In this document: in pieces, positions 14,262 to 28,400 of the stretch
Layout of the letters: each line of letters opens with the position of its first letter
Position numbering within the stretch: the first letter of the stretch is position 1
Source: Arbacia lixula
Lineage: Eukaryota; Echinodermata; Echinoidea; Arbacioida; Arbaciidae
Direction: 5' to 3'
NCBI GenBank assembly: GCA_963669155.1
Contig: OZ022576.1
Location: 22,921,178 to 22,985,177 of the forward strand
DNA length: 64,000 nt
Position numbers and translations under genes: made by a program
The notes under the pieces: generated by a model
Databases searched by the model: none
The model's input: the letters and a program-made list of their open reading frames with translations, nothing else
What the model was told of the DNA's origin: nothing

Positions 14262-14513
14262 AATGACCACCACCAGCATAGCCTAGGTACGAGGCTGTGA
14301 GGTGCATGGACACAACCCAGTCTGTTAACAACTATGTCTGGTAATACAGACTATGCCCTAATCCCATCCTCGATCCTTCTGAGAGGGGAAGGAGCCAACA
14401 GAGCCAGGATGTATGAGGGCATAGTCTTTGTTACCAGACATAGTTGTTAACAGACAGGGTTGTGTCCATGCAACTCACAGCCTAGTACCTATGCTATGCT
14501 GATGGTGGTCATT
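14262..14513. mobile_element. Foldback / MITE-like element
   Basis: Long inverted repeat. The left arm (14262-14369) and right arm (14416-14513) pair over about 100 bp with roughly 10% mismatch. The ends read AATGACCACCACCAGCAT and its complement. The loop holds a second short inverted pair (CCATCCT / AGGATG). It has no coding capacity. Target duplications are not clear, so the superfamily is open. Confidence 0.75.
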
Positions 14514-15630
14514 CATTATCATCAGCATAATGAATATGTTCTGTTCTCACGTAATATCACATGATGGTCCTTTACACACGCGGTCTAGAGGGCGCAACTG
14601 AACTCACATCGTGAAGAGAGCACCGTTTTCTAGGTTTAGACAGAGAGAAATCATTAATGAGTGGTGGCTCTAAATGCTTCATGACAACAATGTTGTAGGT
14701 CGATGTTTAATCGTGCCAATGAATCTAATGTCGAATCTCTTTTAACGTTCTTGAAATGTTGATGGTTAAGCGAAACGCGGTCGTCGTAATGATATGGCTC
14801 CTGTATCTAGATTATAAACGAATTTATTATTTATGATTCCTCTTTTATTTTTGTTCAGTATTTTACTTCCAGGCTCTGACTGAATCACAATTCCAAAAAC
14901 CAAACAGAAATCCGAAATGTATATTTACAAATTGTACACATAGACTTCAACAAATATTCGTCGCGCCTGTCCCTTTCTTGTAAACCAAATAAAATGCCAT
15001 CGTGGATAGAATGTAGGTCAACCTCAGACCTCAGAACCTCGGAGTCGGTCATGGGATTAACCCTCTCCGTACCATACACTCATACTCTTGTATCAATTCC
15101 AACGCATTTTGCTGCCTATGGTAGTGAGAGACTTTAAGACCACGTTACACAAGGTCTTAACATGCGGATCCCTTTCTTTCATTGAAAGGCTACCGCATAC
15201 GACACGCTCCGATCAGTCGTACGACTCTGCGACTGGCTGAATCGCAGGATCCTGTAATCGGATTTGTGAAAGAAGGTGACATCACATTTCCAGTCGTAGG
15301 CTCCCACGACTGCAAAATCGTGTCATCGGCGATGGCCTTAAGTCTTTTAACACTTACCATCGGGATGTACGGGGAAGTTGGCAAGACTTTGCGTCTATAA
15401 TTGAAGAGAACGAAATCAAAAGATGCAGAATAACAACATCAGCCTTTTAGAGGTAAAAGTCAAAACTAGATTGGAGCATAGCATCATGATTTATTACTGG
15501 CATCGTAAATATGCTGTAACACTATTGCTGTAAGAGCAACAGGAGTAACAACAACTTCATGCAGCATCAACAAGAACAAGTCATTTAGTACGTTGGAACT
15601 GACATTGTGACATTACCCTACTAGTATAAT
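14514..15630. other. Non-coding stretch with a possible dispersed repeat
   Basis: No gene recognised. Around 15,130-15,400 there is a block richer in C and G, with a short self-complementary start (AAGACC...GGTCTT) and pairs such as CAGTCGTAGG / CCTACGAC-type half-sites. It looks like a dispersed repeat rather than an exon: the 72-codon frame has no splice context. Confidence 0.3.
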
Positions 15631-15937
<307 letters not shown>

Positions 15938-18900
15938 AATTAATATACTTCTTCTAATATCAGGCAATACCACGATGTGCCTCTTACGAGTCATGTTCTA
16001 CGTTTCTCTCCCTATTTCTTTTCCCTTTATGTTTCTTGCAAACGTAGAGTATACAATAGTTGGAAATTCATTTGAAGCCTTCTGCATCGAAAAAATCAAA
16101 CGTATGCAACGAACATTCAGGGTCGTCGGTATGTACGTATGTCAGCAGTATCAATAATAGTAAAAATGGGTCGAGCAAATCACCATTATCTATCCACGAT
16201 TGTGACAAACATTATGATAATAAGTGCATTCATTCTTGATTAATGGGTCATGTCATGTGATTTTTCCTTTGAGATCGGTCGGTCGTTCATATCTAGAGCA
16301 CAAGTATCAGACGACGAAAAACGAGGAAACATTCTTTGAAGGATTGTAGTTGTCAGTGTTTGGATTACACAGAAACGTAAATGAGACGCTGGTGAGAATT
16401 TGTTAAAATGAGTTAGCTGACTCGATTGAGTAATAAAGTTCATATCGAGTCAATACACACCATGTACTCTAATAACGGCGCCTTCCCATTCCTCAAATTA
16501 ATTCACGTTCGGGTGTTTGTTATGTAAGTAATATTTTAATAGAAATAAAAGTATAGAAAATCTTCTCCAGAACGTAACTTTAGAAATGCATAATAAAATA
16601 ATTATGAGAATGTGGTAATTTTATAGAAGGTGGGTGTAAGGACTAGAGCAATGAAGACAATAATATGCGAGAGAGGACAATACATACGAATATAAAAAAA
16701 AAAGATAGATTGGTGGTAGGTGATTGTGGTGACAAGTTGACAATCCGTGGTGGTACTTTCCAAAAGAGATATTAATCTAACTTGTCAGACACATAGACTT
16801 TACCATTCATGCATCAATACATGTATATATTAAGTTCCGTTTACATTATTATTCCATTTGCACCAAATGCAATGTCATATGCTGATTTTTACGATCCATA
16901 GCTTAATTATCCGAATAGTTATAACGTCTGCCTCCTTCAAAAGGTCAGCTTAGTTATTTGAAGCATTTTGATCAATGTCTGTAGGCCAGACAATGTAGAT
17001 AAATCACTCGCAATTGCAGTACATAATTGCCATAAGACGTTGATACGGTACATTCTTTCAAGCTGTGCTTACTGTCCCTTCCTCATGCCATTCATTTTCA
17101 TAATGCACAATGAGACTTATCGTATTGACCAATCAGGTGCCAAGGAAATCTACCTTAACGGGCGCCACCCAAGGGGTAAGCAGTGAACATCTGTATTAGT
17201 GGTCGCCATGACATGGGATACAGCAGGTCATGACGTCAGTATGTTGAACGCGAGAATCGAGAAAGAAAGTCTCACGGGAAATGATATTTCTAGTATTAAA
17301 AAGAATGAACCACCACTACGCTGAAAGCAATGGATTACAACAACTAATTGTTTTACCTGGTTATCTGGTCAACCTACATTTCGTGCTATTTTCATCTGCT
17401 TTTTCTTAAGAATCTTAAACTCGTGACTCTATCTTTGGTCGCACTTGGCCACGCCATTTCTCGTTATGCGAACTATGATTAACCTGGTTACTTGAGATGT
17501 ACTTGCTGTGACGTGAACATAGTCACGTGAGTCTAGAAATAACTTACTGCCATTACTGGGCCTTAGTGGAATTGAGGCGGTAAACCTATCAGGGGGGTTC
17601 ATTGTCTTTCATGAGTGGAATATGAGATAAACGTTAGAGCTTTGTCACGCGCAAGTCACAAGATGTACTTTATAGGCCTGCAAACCGTAAGTTGGGGGTG
17701 ATTTGTCACTATAGCCTGATCATCGCTGAACTTTCGTTCCCTTCAAGTCCCAACAACAAGCATTAACTCTTTATCTACCAGACACACTGCTGATGCTCAA
17801 TGGGATTTGCGTGTATCAAAGTGCAAAATGCATCAATGACATATACATGCTTAAGGGAGCCAAGATTGTGCATGGCTGGGGTCCTTCGGAAACTTTTTCA
17901 CACATTTTACTTTTCCTGTTGACACCGATAATAAGTAAGTAAGTAAGTAACGTCTAAGATACGGTAGCGGTTATTTAATTTGTGCTTTAACAAAACAAGC
18001 GACAGATGCTGATACATGTAGTCAGAAATGATGTTTTACAATCAACCAACCACACAGATGTGTTTGCACTATACAAATTTATCTCTCTATAGCACTACCC
18101 AAAAATAATGACAATTTCAATATAAAATTGTGTGATTGTTTAGATACGTGTAAAAAAAATATAGATTTCAAAAACTGAACAAGTAAAGAAGATCAAATAT
18201 GACGTCAATTTGATTAATATTGATCGAGAAGAAGAGAGGATATTGGAAAGTCTCAGTTCCGCAGTTTACGACGTTCATTCTCCTTCATTTGGAGTAGTAG
18301 TAGTATCACAATGCTTAATTTCCCCTGTATAGGTAACTAATTGACATTATCATACTTACACCAAATTACTGTTGCCAATTGTAAATCTAATTCCTTCTAT
18401 ATGTTCATTCGGTAATTATTTGTTTGTATATGATGTATGCCATGTTGTTTTAATGGAAAATGAATTGAGTTAAACTGAACTGAACTGAAATATTACGTGT
18501 TTGTTTCATCACGTTAAATCTGCCTGTTCCTCGATAGGGAGAAGTCCCCTACCGGTGTGTAGGCGTATGATTTAGGCCTATATAATATCATTTTTTTTTT
18601 AATTTTTTGAATTCCCAAAACGTCAAAACGTTTTGGAGTCCTAGGTCCGAACATCCTGCCCCTATTATATAAATGAACGTCTTCATATTTTATCACCAAG
18701 AGAGCATAATTTCTGATGATAAGTTTCCATTCTGCACGCTACCGATCGAGAAAAGCGAGGTGCTTGAAGTGCTTGGAAAGTGGAAACCAAATCAAATCAT
18801 TATAATGACGTCACGATGGGATTGTGCCGCTTGGCACCAGGTCACATGATGTCGAACCATTCCGAAAACAGTCATCATGCCACTATCGATCACGCCACGG

Positions 18901-19200
18901 CAACTTTTCCAGGGAAAGTTTATACTCCTTACTTATACTCCGAAGATGACGTTCTCGCTTCCTATCAGTGGTCCTATAGCGCTTCTGAAAACTTTCGTGA
19001 GTGGATTTTGTCTTTATGGAACGTATTTAGATAAGTTGGTAGATGGGAAAGTCATCATCTATCACTCGGTGCTGGCCGTACCATGCATACCCCTGAACCT
19101 GGCAGCAGGTGGCACGATTCCACCGTGGGGCATCCACGGGCGAGGACACAGCGTTCAAACTTTTCCAGCGCCTCATCATGTTCATACAAAATACAATCAG
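15938..19200. other. Non-coding stretch, nothing recognised
   Basis: AT-rich, with a short (AAGT)n tract near 17,933-17,950. A few frames of 60-85 codons (for example 18,780-19,034) lack any recognisable domain or splice pattern. Confidence 0.4.
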
Positions 19201-19374
19201 GAGGAGATAGAGGGGGAGGGGAGAGAGAGAGAGGGAGAGAGAGAGAGGGGGGGGGGGAGAGGACGGAGAGTTTGGGAGAGAGAAAGAGAGATAGCGGAAG
19301 GGGGAGGGGAGGGAGAGGGAGAGAGAAAGAGAGAGCGGAAGGGAGAGGGGGAGGGGGAGGGAGAGGGAGAAAGA

Positions 19375-19427
<53 letters not shown>

Positions 19428-19428
19428 G
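19201..19428. repeat. (GA)n/(G)n microsatellite
   Basis: GA and GGGA units ending in a G-run. Open frames up to about 200 codons cross it on both strands, but their bulk is the low-complexity tract. Confidence 0.95.
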
Positions 19429-19707
19429 AGGCAGAATGGCTGCGGTAGAGACAGAAATGGGGGAGAAAATAAAATGATGAATAAAATGATGTGATAGGGG
19501 AGAGAACACGGAAGAGAAAAAAATGGGACAGATACACAGACGTGTAGAAAGATACACAAAGAGGAAGAGGAGATAGATAGACAGACAAAATAATGGAGAG
19601 AGAGAAAAGAAGAAAGAGAGAGAAAGAGGGTCGGGTGTAGCTCAATAAACAATTTTATTGCTTTTACATACATGTATAGGCCTATACAATCATTTCCCTC
19701 AAAACCA

Positions 19708-19743
<36 letters not shown>

Positions 19744-21060
19744 ACATAAACACACATATTACAAATGGAAAAATTACATTGATAACACCTGGATCTAGCA
19801 TGTTTTAGAGAAAATGGAAGTTTATTTTATACAACAAAATTTCCAATAACAGGAACATCCGCTTTCCGCCATGATTCTTCTTTTATAAACGTTCTCTTAT
19901 CGTTTGATTTTAGCAGTGATGTAATTTTCCTCGTTGCTGTTGAGAGCCATGACTATTGAAAAGAAAATAGCCTCAAGCATCCGGTGATCAAACAAGCAGA
20001 ATGTTGAAATACATTTTTAACTGATACGTTTGCGTATGAATAAATGGCAACGAATTTGAAACGGTTTAGGTATCCATACTCAAGGAGTCCTTACATTCGT
20101 ATTTTAATACTTGTATTTCATTACATAATATCCTACAACTGTAGTAATGTATCCACGCGCAATATCAATATCAAGTATGCGTTGATTTTGTGCGTAGGTC
20201 ATTGTAATCACTTTCCTCCTTTGCTATATCGTGGAGTGAATATTCATGGGTAAAATGATATAATCTTAAATGGTTGACATAACAAAACAACTACCAAGAA
20301 GTCAAAGCCAGGGAGTATGAAAGCCTAATACATGGCGATGCAACTGAGTGGAGTTATCTGATATAGGAAAGTGTAGCTGGAGCTAATGTGTATAAATTAT
20401 GACCTTGATCATACCGACATCGTATAAATAGCGGTTTCGTTTGTGAAATGATCATTATCAACGTTTGCCAGCAACCCCCCCCCCCCTCAAAAAAAAAAAA
20501 AAAAAAAAAAAGGAAGGAAGAAAGAAAGAAAGAAAACACACATGATCAGTCATTAATGATGGTTGTAAAAAGGACATTGTTATAGGGAGATGATTCCTCC
20601 CCATCCCCACCTGACTCGCGACGTACGTTGAGTTGTCGGGGTAGAATGAGGGCTATAGTTGGGGACTGGGGCTACAGGGTTCGGGACTGTGGGCTACCCG
20701 CCATTCTCATATAGCATACACTGCGTCTTCCTTTTGAGGCATTTGTGTAAGTTGTTATAAATACCTATAGAAGTTGAAAGCAAAATAAGACCTACTATGC
20801 GATCGAAGAAAGCAAAATAGAGACTAAAACACTTAAAAAGTATCTCACAAAGACCGGCGCATGACCTTCTATTTCTTTTTCTTTCTTTCTTTCTTTCTTT
20901 CTTTTTTTCTTTCTTTCTTTCTTTCATTCTTTCTGCTTCTCTGCCTTTCCCGCGCGTATATCCCTTTTCTAATTCCACCCCCATCCTTTCTGTCTGTCCT
21001 CTTTTCTTCCTTTCTTTCTTTTCAAGTCGTCGGCCTAGGCCTATTCTGAGAAGAGTTTGT
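19429..21060. other. Non-coding stretch with simple repeats
   Basis: It holds a (CA)n tract near 19,711-19,738, a C-run plus 23 A residues at 20,476-20,511 followed by (GAAA)n, and a (TTTC)n tract at about 20,870-20,935. No gene recognised. Confidence 0.5.
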
Positions 21061-21163
21061 TGGGTCTGTTTTGTTTTGCTGCTCGGCTCAGCTGCTGGAT
21101 CACTCAGTGCAGAGAGCGGCCGGGTTATTCCCGGGAAGACCTCGCTAATGGACCGAACAGCTG

Positions 21164-21307
21164 ATGACGGAGCTACCGCTGGATGCTGGAGGGGACAGTG
21201 TTCTTGCTGATTGCATCGAGATGGAACAAGAGAAGCTCAAGAGACCTGTAGAGCCTGTGGTGCATCAGTTTTTGAAATACCAATGTGGACGTTGGGCCGC
21301 TAAGTAA
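21164..21307 (+). CDS. Possible 47-aa small ORF or unassigned exon
   Basis: This frame begins with ATG (protein start MTELPLDAGG), ends in GRWAAK and is followed by TAA. It lies in a block (about 21,060-21,310) clearly richer in G+C than its surroundings, as the real exons here are. The composition is protein-like (acidic N-terminal half, basic C-terminal half, two Cys). The end GCTAA followed by GTAAAC could also be a splice donor, so this may be an exon of a longer transcript. It lies 500 bp upstream of the DALRD3 start codon on the same strand, so it could instead be an upstream ORF or 5' exon of that gene. I recognise no family. Confidence 0.3.
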   Translation: MTELPLDAGGDSVLADCIEMEQEKLKRPVEPVVHQFLKYQCGRWAAK

Positions 21308-21806
21308 ACTGAACTAAATGGAGTAATAGGACCATTAATAACAACTTATAATGATAAGAGAAACCAACTATAACAATTATGATATAGACCAAGTGTAGGG
21401 TATTATGTGATTCCAATTATGAAAATGAAAATGATAACCATATGCAATAAACGTATTTCAAAGAAAAGGGGAGAGAAGGAACAAAGAGTAAAATATGAAC
21501 ATGTTGTCAAGACAATTGGTTCTAAACAAACTCACTCAAGTGAGAGCCTAGCTGTCCGATATTGTCTATCGGGCTAGCGTCTGGAATTCCCAATAACAGT
21601 CCCCGTTGTGATCACCGCTGCTTGCTCCACCCGTATTGATTAGAGCATGTTGTCTTTGACAAATGCCCAAATGACGGCACACTTGGCGACTCTATAAGGG
21701 TGAGTGGATGATTTCGGCGTTCCATAGTTACATGTATCACGTTACCGCGTACGCACTTGCACTGCACTGCATTACGCATGCCATAGACTGTCTATAACTG
21801 GCAGAT

Positions 21807-22397
21807 ATGGCGAATGTAGGAGCAGACATGTCAGTGCTTCGCGACCTTCTGAAGAAAATGTCGGCCCTGGTGATCATGAATTGCAAGACAACAAAGGCTC
21901 TCCAACATCTAAAGGAAGGAAATGAAATTGTGCGACAAAGTACAAGAGCGCAGTACGGCGATATTTGTATTCCTCGCGGAGTGGTTGCTGTAGAATTCCC
22001 AACGCAACACGTAAGTGTACGAGTGGGACTGAATTAGGAATGTGAGAGGCGTAGCCTCATCAATCATTGATTGGTCCTTCGGCGCTAATGCACTTTGGTA
22101 TCCCACTAGTTTTATGAATTTTTAACCCTAAACCTAACCCTGACCCTAACCCTAACCCTAGACAAAATTTTTGCCGCGTAATTTGTCAAAAAAAGTGATT
22201 TCTAGGTCACTTTCTGCCGACGACAATCAGTATTGCAGTGTTCCCATCGTGTGCATTATTAATATAGGCCTATGTGGAATACCAAAGTGCATTGCCATTA
22301 GCACCGTTCCTTCTTCTCTTAGTACCTCTTCTTACTTTAAAGGGACACATTTTCTTAATTATTGTTGTACTATAAGTAGCCTATGCTACCTCTGATG

Positions 22398-22433
<36 letters not shown>

Positions 22434-25400
22434 TGAAGTATATTGTTTGAATGATTCCACAAACACGCACTGCATTCTGCAATCTGCTTGGTTACTACTG
22501 CCATTCATGCCATGGCATTGCATTACTTAGCCCTCAACTCCGCGTCGGCTAAAGACTTAAACAAGGCCAGGCCCAGGGGGCAAGTAGATAGGATATAGGA
22601 ATGCATGATTATCAGCATTCTTTATCAAACTTACTTCTTTTTTTTTGTACATGCCCATTGCACTCTTAGAGAGGGCGTTCAGAGGAGCCAGATGCACTCT
22701 CAGTGGATTAAAACAATGGCAAAACAGAGACTGATTTTCCAGTCTACCAGTTTGACTGCCACTACCACTACCTGTCCAGGCATCAAACAAGCTTTGGACT
22801 AGTCTGGGGTGTTCCATGGCCTGGCTTGTCTGAAAGTCCTTACACATGTAAAAATGACATTTTGACAAAAGAATGCCAAAAGTGAAATTATTATTTCTGG
22901 TGAAACTTTTGGTGAAACTAGACTAGACTTTGAATAATTTTGAATTAAATGTTTGTGTGTTGTAAAGGGACTTGTATATGAAAGGAGGCTGGGAGCATTT
23001 GCCATGACTCTAAATGAGAACTCTATCTAAATGTTTGTTGTTCGTTTATTTTTCATTTGTAGGAAGTACAGGAGGTGGTCCACACCATCCTGTCAGTGGG
23101 TGAGGCTGAGGGATTACCCTTGCCTGTCCTGAGCTGCGTGCCATGTGAGAACGGCTTCATCAGCATCAGACTGCACCGTGCCCCTGCCTTCAGACGAGGC
23201 ATCGGTGAGGTGGTGAGCCAGGGCAGGAGGTACGGTCACCGGGGTGTGAAGAGAGCAGGGTCTGTCCTGCTGAACGTCCCTGAATCCACCAATAAGGGCA
23301 CAGCTGCAGAAGGGACGGACCTGGTTGTCCTGAGGCAGAGCCTTGTGGCACAGCATGTAACTGCTCTACTTGAAGCAAATGGGTAACTCTTCCATGTGTA
23401 GTTATTGTTTTGGCTAGATTTTAACGAAAGGGGAAATACATTTTAGACATCCACCCAGTAGTAAAAATAGTGTGCTCCATCCTGGAAATAAGTAAAAACA
23501 AGTTTGTTCTTTTCTCATTATTCTTTAATAACACTTGTGGCTAGGGGTGTTATTCTGAAAAAAAAAAACTTTTGTAGTGTATGAATAACTGTAACTACAA
23601 GAGTTGATATTTTGCAAACCTTCTAGGCACAAAAAAGCACCTGCCAAGCAGCACTCTAGCCTATGCACAGACTTACAAAGAATGTTGTGAGAGATTGGGT
23701 CTTTACTTTGCATTAAATTTAATTAGGCAGCAAGTTGCTTCGTCTTGCTTTTGAAAATGCGTAACTGCTCTTCAACATTATGATGATTTCACTGCCATAT
23801 ATGAAGTCATAGCTTTTTTATGACTTTCCTGAGTATTATCTTATGAATAATCAAATAATCAAAAGGCTATATTTGTCCTGTCAACAGATTTACAGTACGC
23901 ACAATTCAATGTGAAACAAGGGCTTCATCTCCGCCGGTCCTTGCCAGAATTCTCGGCGAAGAATCAACGCCCACATTCAGTGACATTAGTAAACCACCAA
24001 ACTCAAGTAGAATACTCCCTGCTGAGGTAGTACGGCAGCTTGAGAGAATCCAAGAAACCTACCAAGAGACGAACAGTGAACCTGGTCTTCCTACATCTTC
24101 AGATATCTTGGCGAAAGATCAGTCAGATTCCTTAGAAGAGTGCTTGAAACCGTTGGGAGATGGTGGCTTAAAGAATTGCAGGCTGAATTTGGGGGCATTC
24201 ATCGAGAAGAGGAACTTGAGGAGAGGAAAGAGAGGATACAGCCCAAATGTATCTCATGTGCTATGTAAGGATTGTTTTCAGATGTCTAAGAACTTATAGC
24301 TGTATCCATGTATTTTTCATCATGTGTATTTGTCTTACTTTTTATGTTATAAACTATAAACACATTGAGAAATACTTATACACAAATACACTACTACAGT
24401 AAGTCTACAGGATGGATTTTTTACATTCAGTTCAATAAAGGGTAATGTATTGGAAAAATAAAAGATGCAAAAATCATTTAATCACGCCACACAATACCTA
24501 GGAGGCATTTCCCCAAGATGCTTGCATCTGTTGAATTGATTTTAAATAATTGACAAAGAAAGTATGATAAGTTGATTTAGAATGCAATATTGTGCAAACC
24601 CAGATTTCTTCTAAACCCATACGATTACCTAGACATGTACAGTTCAGGCCAAAATTTTACATACACCGATGGAATTCAGTGAAATTTGTTAGCTTGCCAA
24701 ACAATGTGAAATTTATTATATCTTCAGAAATATAAATACTACCATGACAAATATGGTATCACATGAAAGAGCATATTAAGCTCTTTCAAATGATTGGGAT
24801 GACGTTTTGATTAAATTATATTTCAGGTGGAATTTTCTTTGAAGAAAAAAAAAGTAGTATTCATGTCAAATGTATTCTATTGCTATTATATTTTCAAACA
24901 TTGTTTCATAGAAATATATAAATGTCAACTCTATGATGTATATTACATTTTCTATCATGATATGTCACCACTGAACAAAAAAGTGTAATTTGAAATGTTT
25001 GTGTTGAGAAGTAACTAGCACAAATATGACATGTTTTTGTCAAGTTTTTATTTTGAATTTGTCTAAAATAGGAACAATTTGTAGGAAAAAATGACACCTA
25101 AATATTTTCAGCTCCTAATGACAAATGACTCCTTTGTTTAATATAAACTATCATTTTGTCATGATAGTACAAATATTTTTATAAGATACAGTAACTTTGA
25201 TGTTTGGAAAGTGTTAACTTTTCTTTGAATTTCCTGGGTGTATTTAAACTTCTGGCCTCAAATGTACATTACATAATATAGTAGTATTACATACAGTAAA
25301 TTCCTGGTAAGATGCCAGCATATCGCTGTAGACTATTGCCTGGGATATATGAATATGTCAATTTTTCATTATGAATATATATTGGTCTTTATCTTCATGT

Positions 25401-28400
25401 AGTATTTGTACTTTTCATCTTTATTTGTTTCAGTGACTGACATGGAAGGGGAGCCTACCCAAATTCTGCAGCAATGCTTGAATTTGCGAAATGCAGCCGA
25501 AAAGGTAGAAACAAATTTAGTAGTGTATACCATGATCAGTATTTGTAAGATATTCCTTTTTATGCCTCCTCCACAAAATAACCAGAGGCATACAGTCTGT
25601 CCGTCCTTCCCAAATCAATTTATGCAATATCTTTAGAACCGTATAAGCAAAACTGTGTACCTGCATGAGTTTCCTGGAACCAGCAAACTGTGTAAAATTA
25701 TCCAAGTGAGATCAAAGGTCAATAAACTTTGCCTGAATAAACTTTGCTCAAATTGCCCATAAATTGATGTTTTTCTCAATTACATGTACTAGAAATTGAA
25801 ATCATTTTCAATCAAGTTTGGTAAAAAGTTGAGTCACCACATGGAGATGCACTGATACTTTGAGGTCATATCATCAGAGGTCAAGGTTATTCAAGAAAAA
25901 GGGGATGAATATATCCATCAATGGTTTCCATTAAAGATTGATTAGCATTAAAACTCGCTGCTTTGAGCAAAGAAGATTATGAAGCCAACATGGAGGTGGA
26001 AGCAATTGCTCCACTGTATGTTTCTCCCAATAAATACTGATGCACTTCAAAATAAATTTGCTCTGCTGAATGAAACATAAAGGTGGACATCTCAGAAAGT
26101 TACAAGGCTCTTTTATGTGAAGATATATGGCTTCTTAGCCTTTTCTTCTATAGGTAAGAAGTGATAGTGGCCATATTTAAGCAATAATGAGTGCGTATTT
26201 GACACTATTTACATCATCAAGTAGGGCAGGGTTTTTTATTAGTGGTCTGTTGTGATTTTGCCTTACCAGTATTTATTATAGGCAGTCAAGTTTTATTGAT
26301 ATTTGCATATGGCTAAACAGAGTGTGTCAAGAAGGTTGTGTAAATTGATAAAGATTCCTGCACACATGCAGATATTAATAATCTCCTTGTCGCTGTGACA
26401 GTTATGACATCTTGACCCTGGTCATTTTATTATTCAATATGCCATTATCATATATTGATAGTACCATAAGGCATTGAAATAAATGTACATCATAGATGAG
26501 CCACATATTTTGTGCATATTAGTATGTAGGTAAAATGAGGCCAAGATTGTATTGCTTGCCATTCTGTGCAAAGTATTGTAAATTATATGCAACTAAAACA
26601 TTCCACAATTGGTGTATCAATTCATATTTAAAGAAATATTAATGCAATTTAATGGTTTATTCTTTAATCATATGGTTGTCACTCTGTATTAACATGTTTT
26701 TAATCCAATGGCCCTGCATGATTCTAGACTCCAGATGGCAGTCTTTGCGTGCTTCACGTCATGCCATCCAGCCAGCAGTTCATCCAGCAAACAGTGGACC
26801 TGACAATGAGGGCACTCATGGACGGTAGTGTCCTCAGTCAGCACCACCTGTGTTGTGCACCTGTGGGGCTGCAGGGAAAGAAGACGCAGGGAAGGATGAG
26901 CGTGGAGGAGTTCCATGCAGTCAGAGAGTCGCAAATGAGAGAAGCATCCATCTTGAAGTATGGGGATGAGGTCAAAGGTGAGTGAAGAAAACATATGGGC
27001 CCATCTTATAAAGATTTTGGTCCAATCTCCTATCTCTAATGCACAGACTTACAATCACAAGTCAAGTCACAATGAATCACAAATCGTCAGAAGACATGGC
27101 CCTGGGGAAACGTAAGTCCAGACTGTTAGATAAGAAAGTTGATATTCTGGACACTGACTTAGGTCAAAAACTGCCCCAATAGTCCAATCCCAATCATTAC
27201 CATGTCATGTATTGAATGGTATTATAATTTGACTAAATGGTAGTGTGCATTTTGTTAAGAATACTTTTCTATGATCAAATTCTACATTGTTACCTTGCTA
27301 CAATTCATGGTGTTAATCACTGAACATAAACATACAGGAAAAGATCTGATGAGAAAGTGGAGTTGCATTGTTGTTCATCATGGTGAATCTTTTCTTCTTG
27401 TGCTTCCTGCCAGGCGAATCCTGGCGTGACATGATCCAGACTCTGACTGAAGCTGGCATCAAGTTTGATATCTTGGGGACTCAGTGCAAGCATGAGGTAT
27501 TCTTACTCTCCATTCTAGTTATGTGCTTTATGAGATTACAACAAGACATATTCGTAATGTATTAAGAACTGTCTCCAGAGCTATGCAGTAACTTTATTTT
27601 GTGATTTAATCTTAATGAGTCGACTGCATTATAACTCTATTAGTTGTTGCTAGTTGGACAAACCTCAGACAAGATTTTGGAGTTACTATTAGTAACGTAT
27701 TGTTTGAATGACATGAATGGAATTTGCATGCATAACTAAAATGGTCTATTGCAAACATTTTAAGAATTCCCCTTTGCACTCGTTATTGTAAGTTCATTAA
27801 TTTGTAGATTTAAGCAGATCTTGGGAAAAAATGTCTCCATACAGTAAGTTGTAGAACACAAGTCTCAAAAGCACTACAAGATATCTGGAAAATCACAGAC
27901 CTTTTATAAGAGTATTGCAGAAAATTTTTGATGATAGAATTCTGCTGACATGTGACAGAGAAATATATATTTAATGCTGCTGAAAAAGTTGTGTTTAAAA
28001 CAAGACAAATTACATTGGCTTACTTTCAGTATATAGCACAATAGTCAGAGGATAATGGAGTTGTACTACCAGAAAAAGCACTGAACAAAGAGCTCATCAT
28101 AATTGTGACATTTATGCTTGATCTCTTGGTAGGTTAAGCTGGACGTTGGGATGAGCGGGGATAGCAACCCCTGGCCAGACAACAGAAACGGAGTGTTTGT
28201 CGTCTACAACTATGCCAGACTCTCTACGCTCTTCTCCAGGTTTCAAGAACGGGTCCAGAACGGTAGGCTACAGCTCCATTGTATTTGTGTTTTTGAGGCG
28301 ACATGGTAGCAGAAGGAATGCGATGGCGCCTTGAGAGAAAGTCAGATGCTGTTTTTTATTTTGTATGCAGCTTTACAATTAGTTATTATGCTATATTCTA

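Noticed and set aside
18780-19034. 84-codon plus-strand frame
   Set aside because: No domain, no splice context and mixed composition; likely chance.
19055-19195. Minus-strand peptide containing DEALEKFERCVLARGCPT, looking like an exon fragment
   Set aside because: The composition is protein-like, but I found no clear splice acceptor, no donor in phase and no family match, so it is not called.
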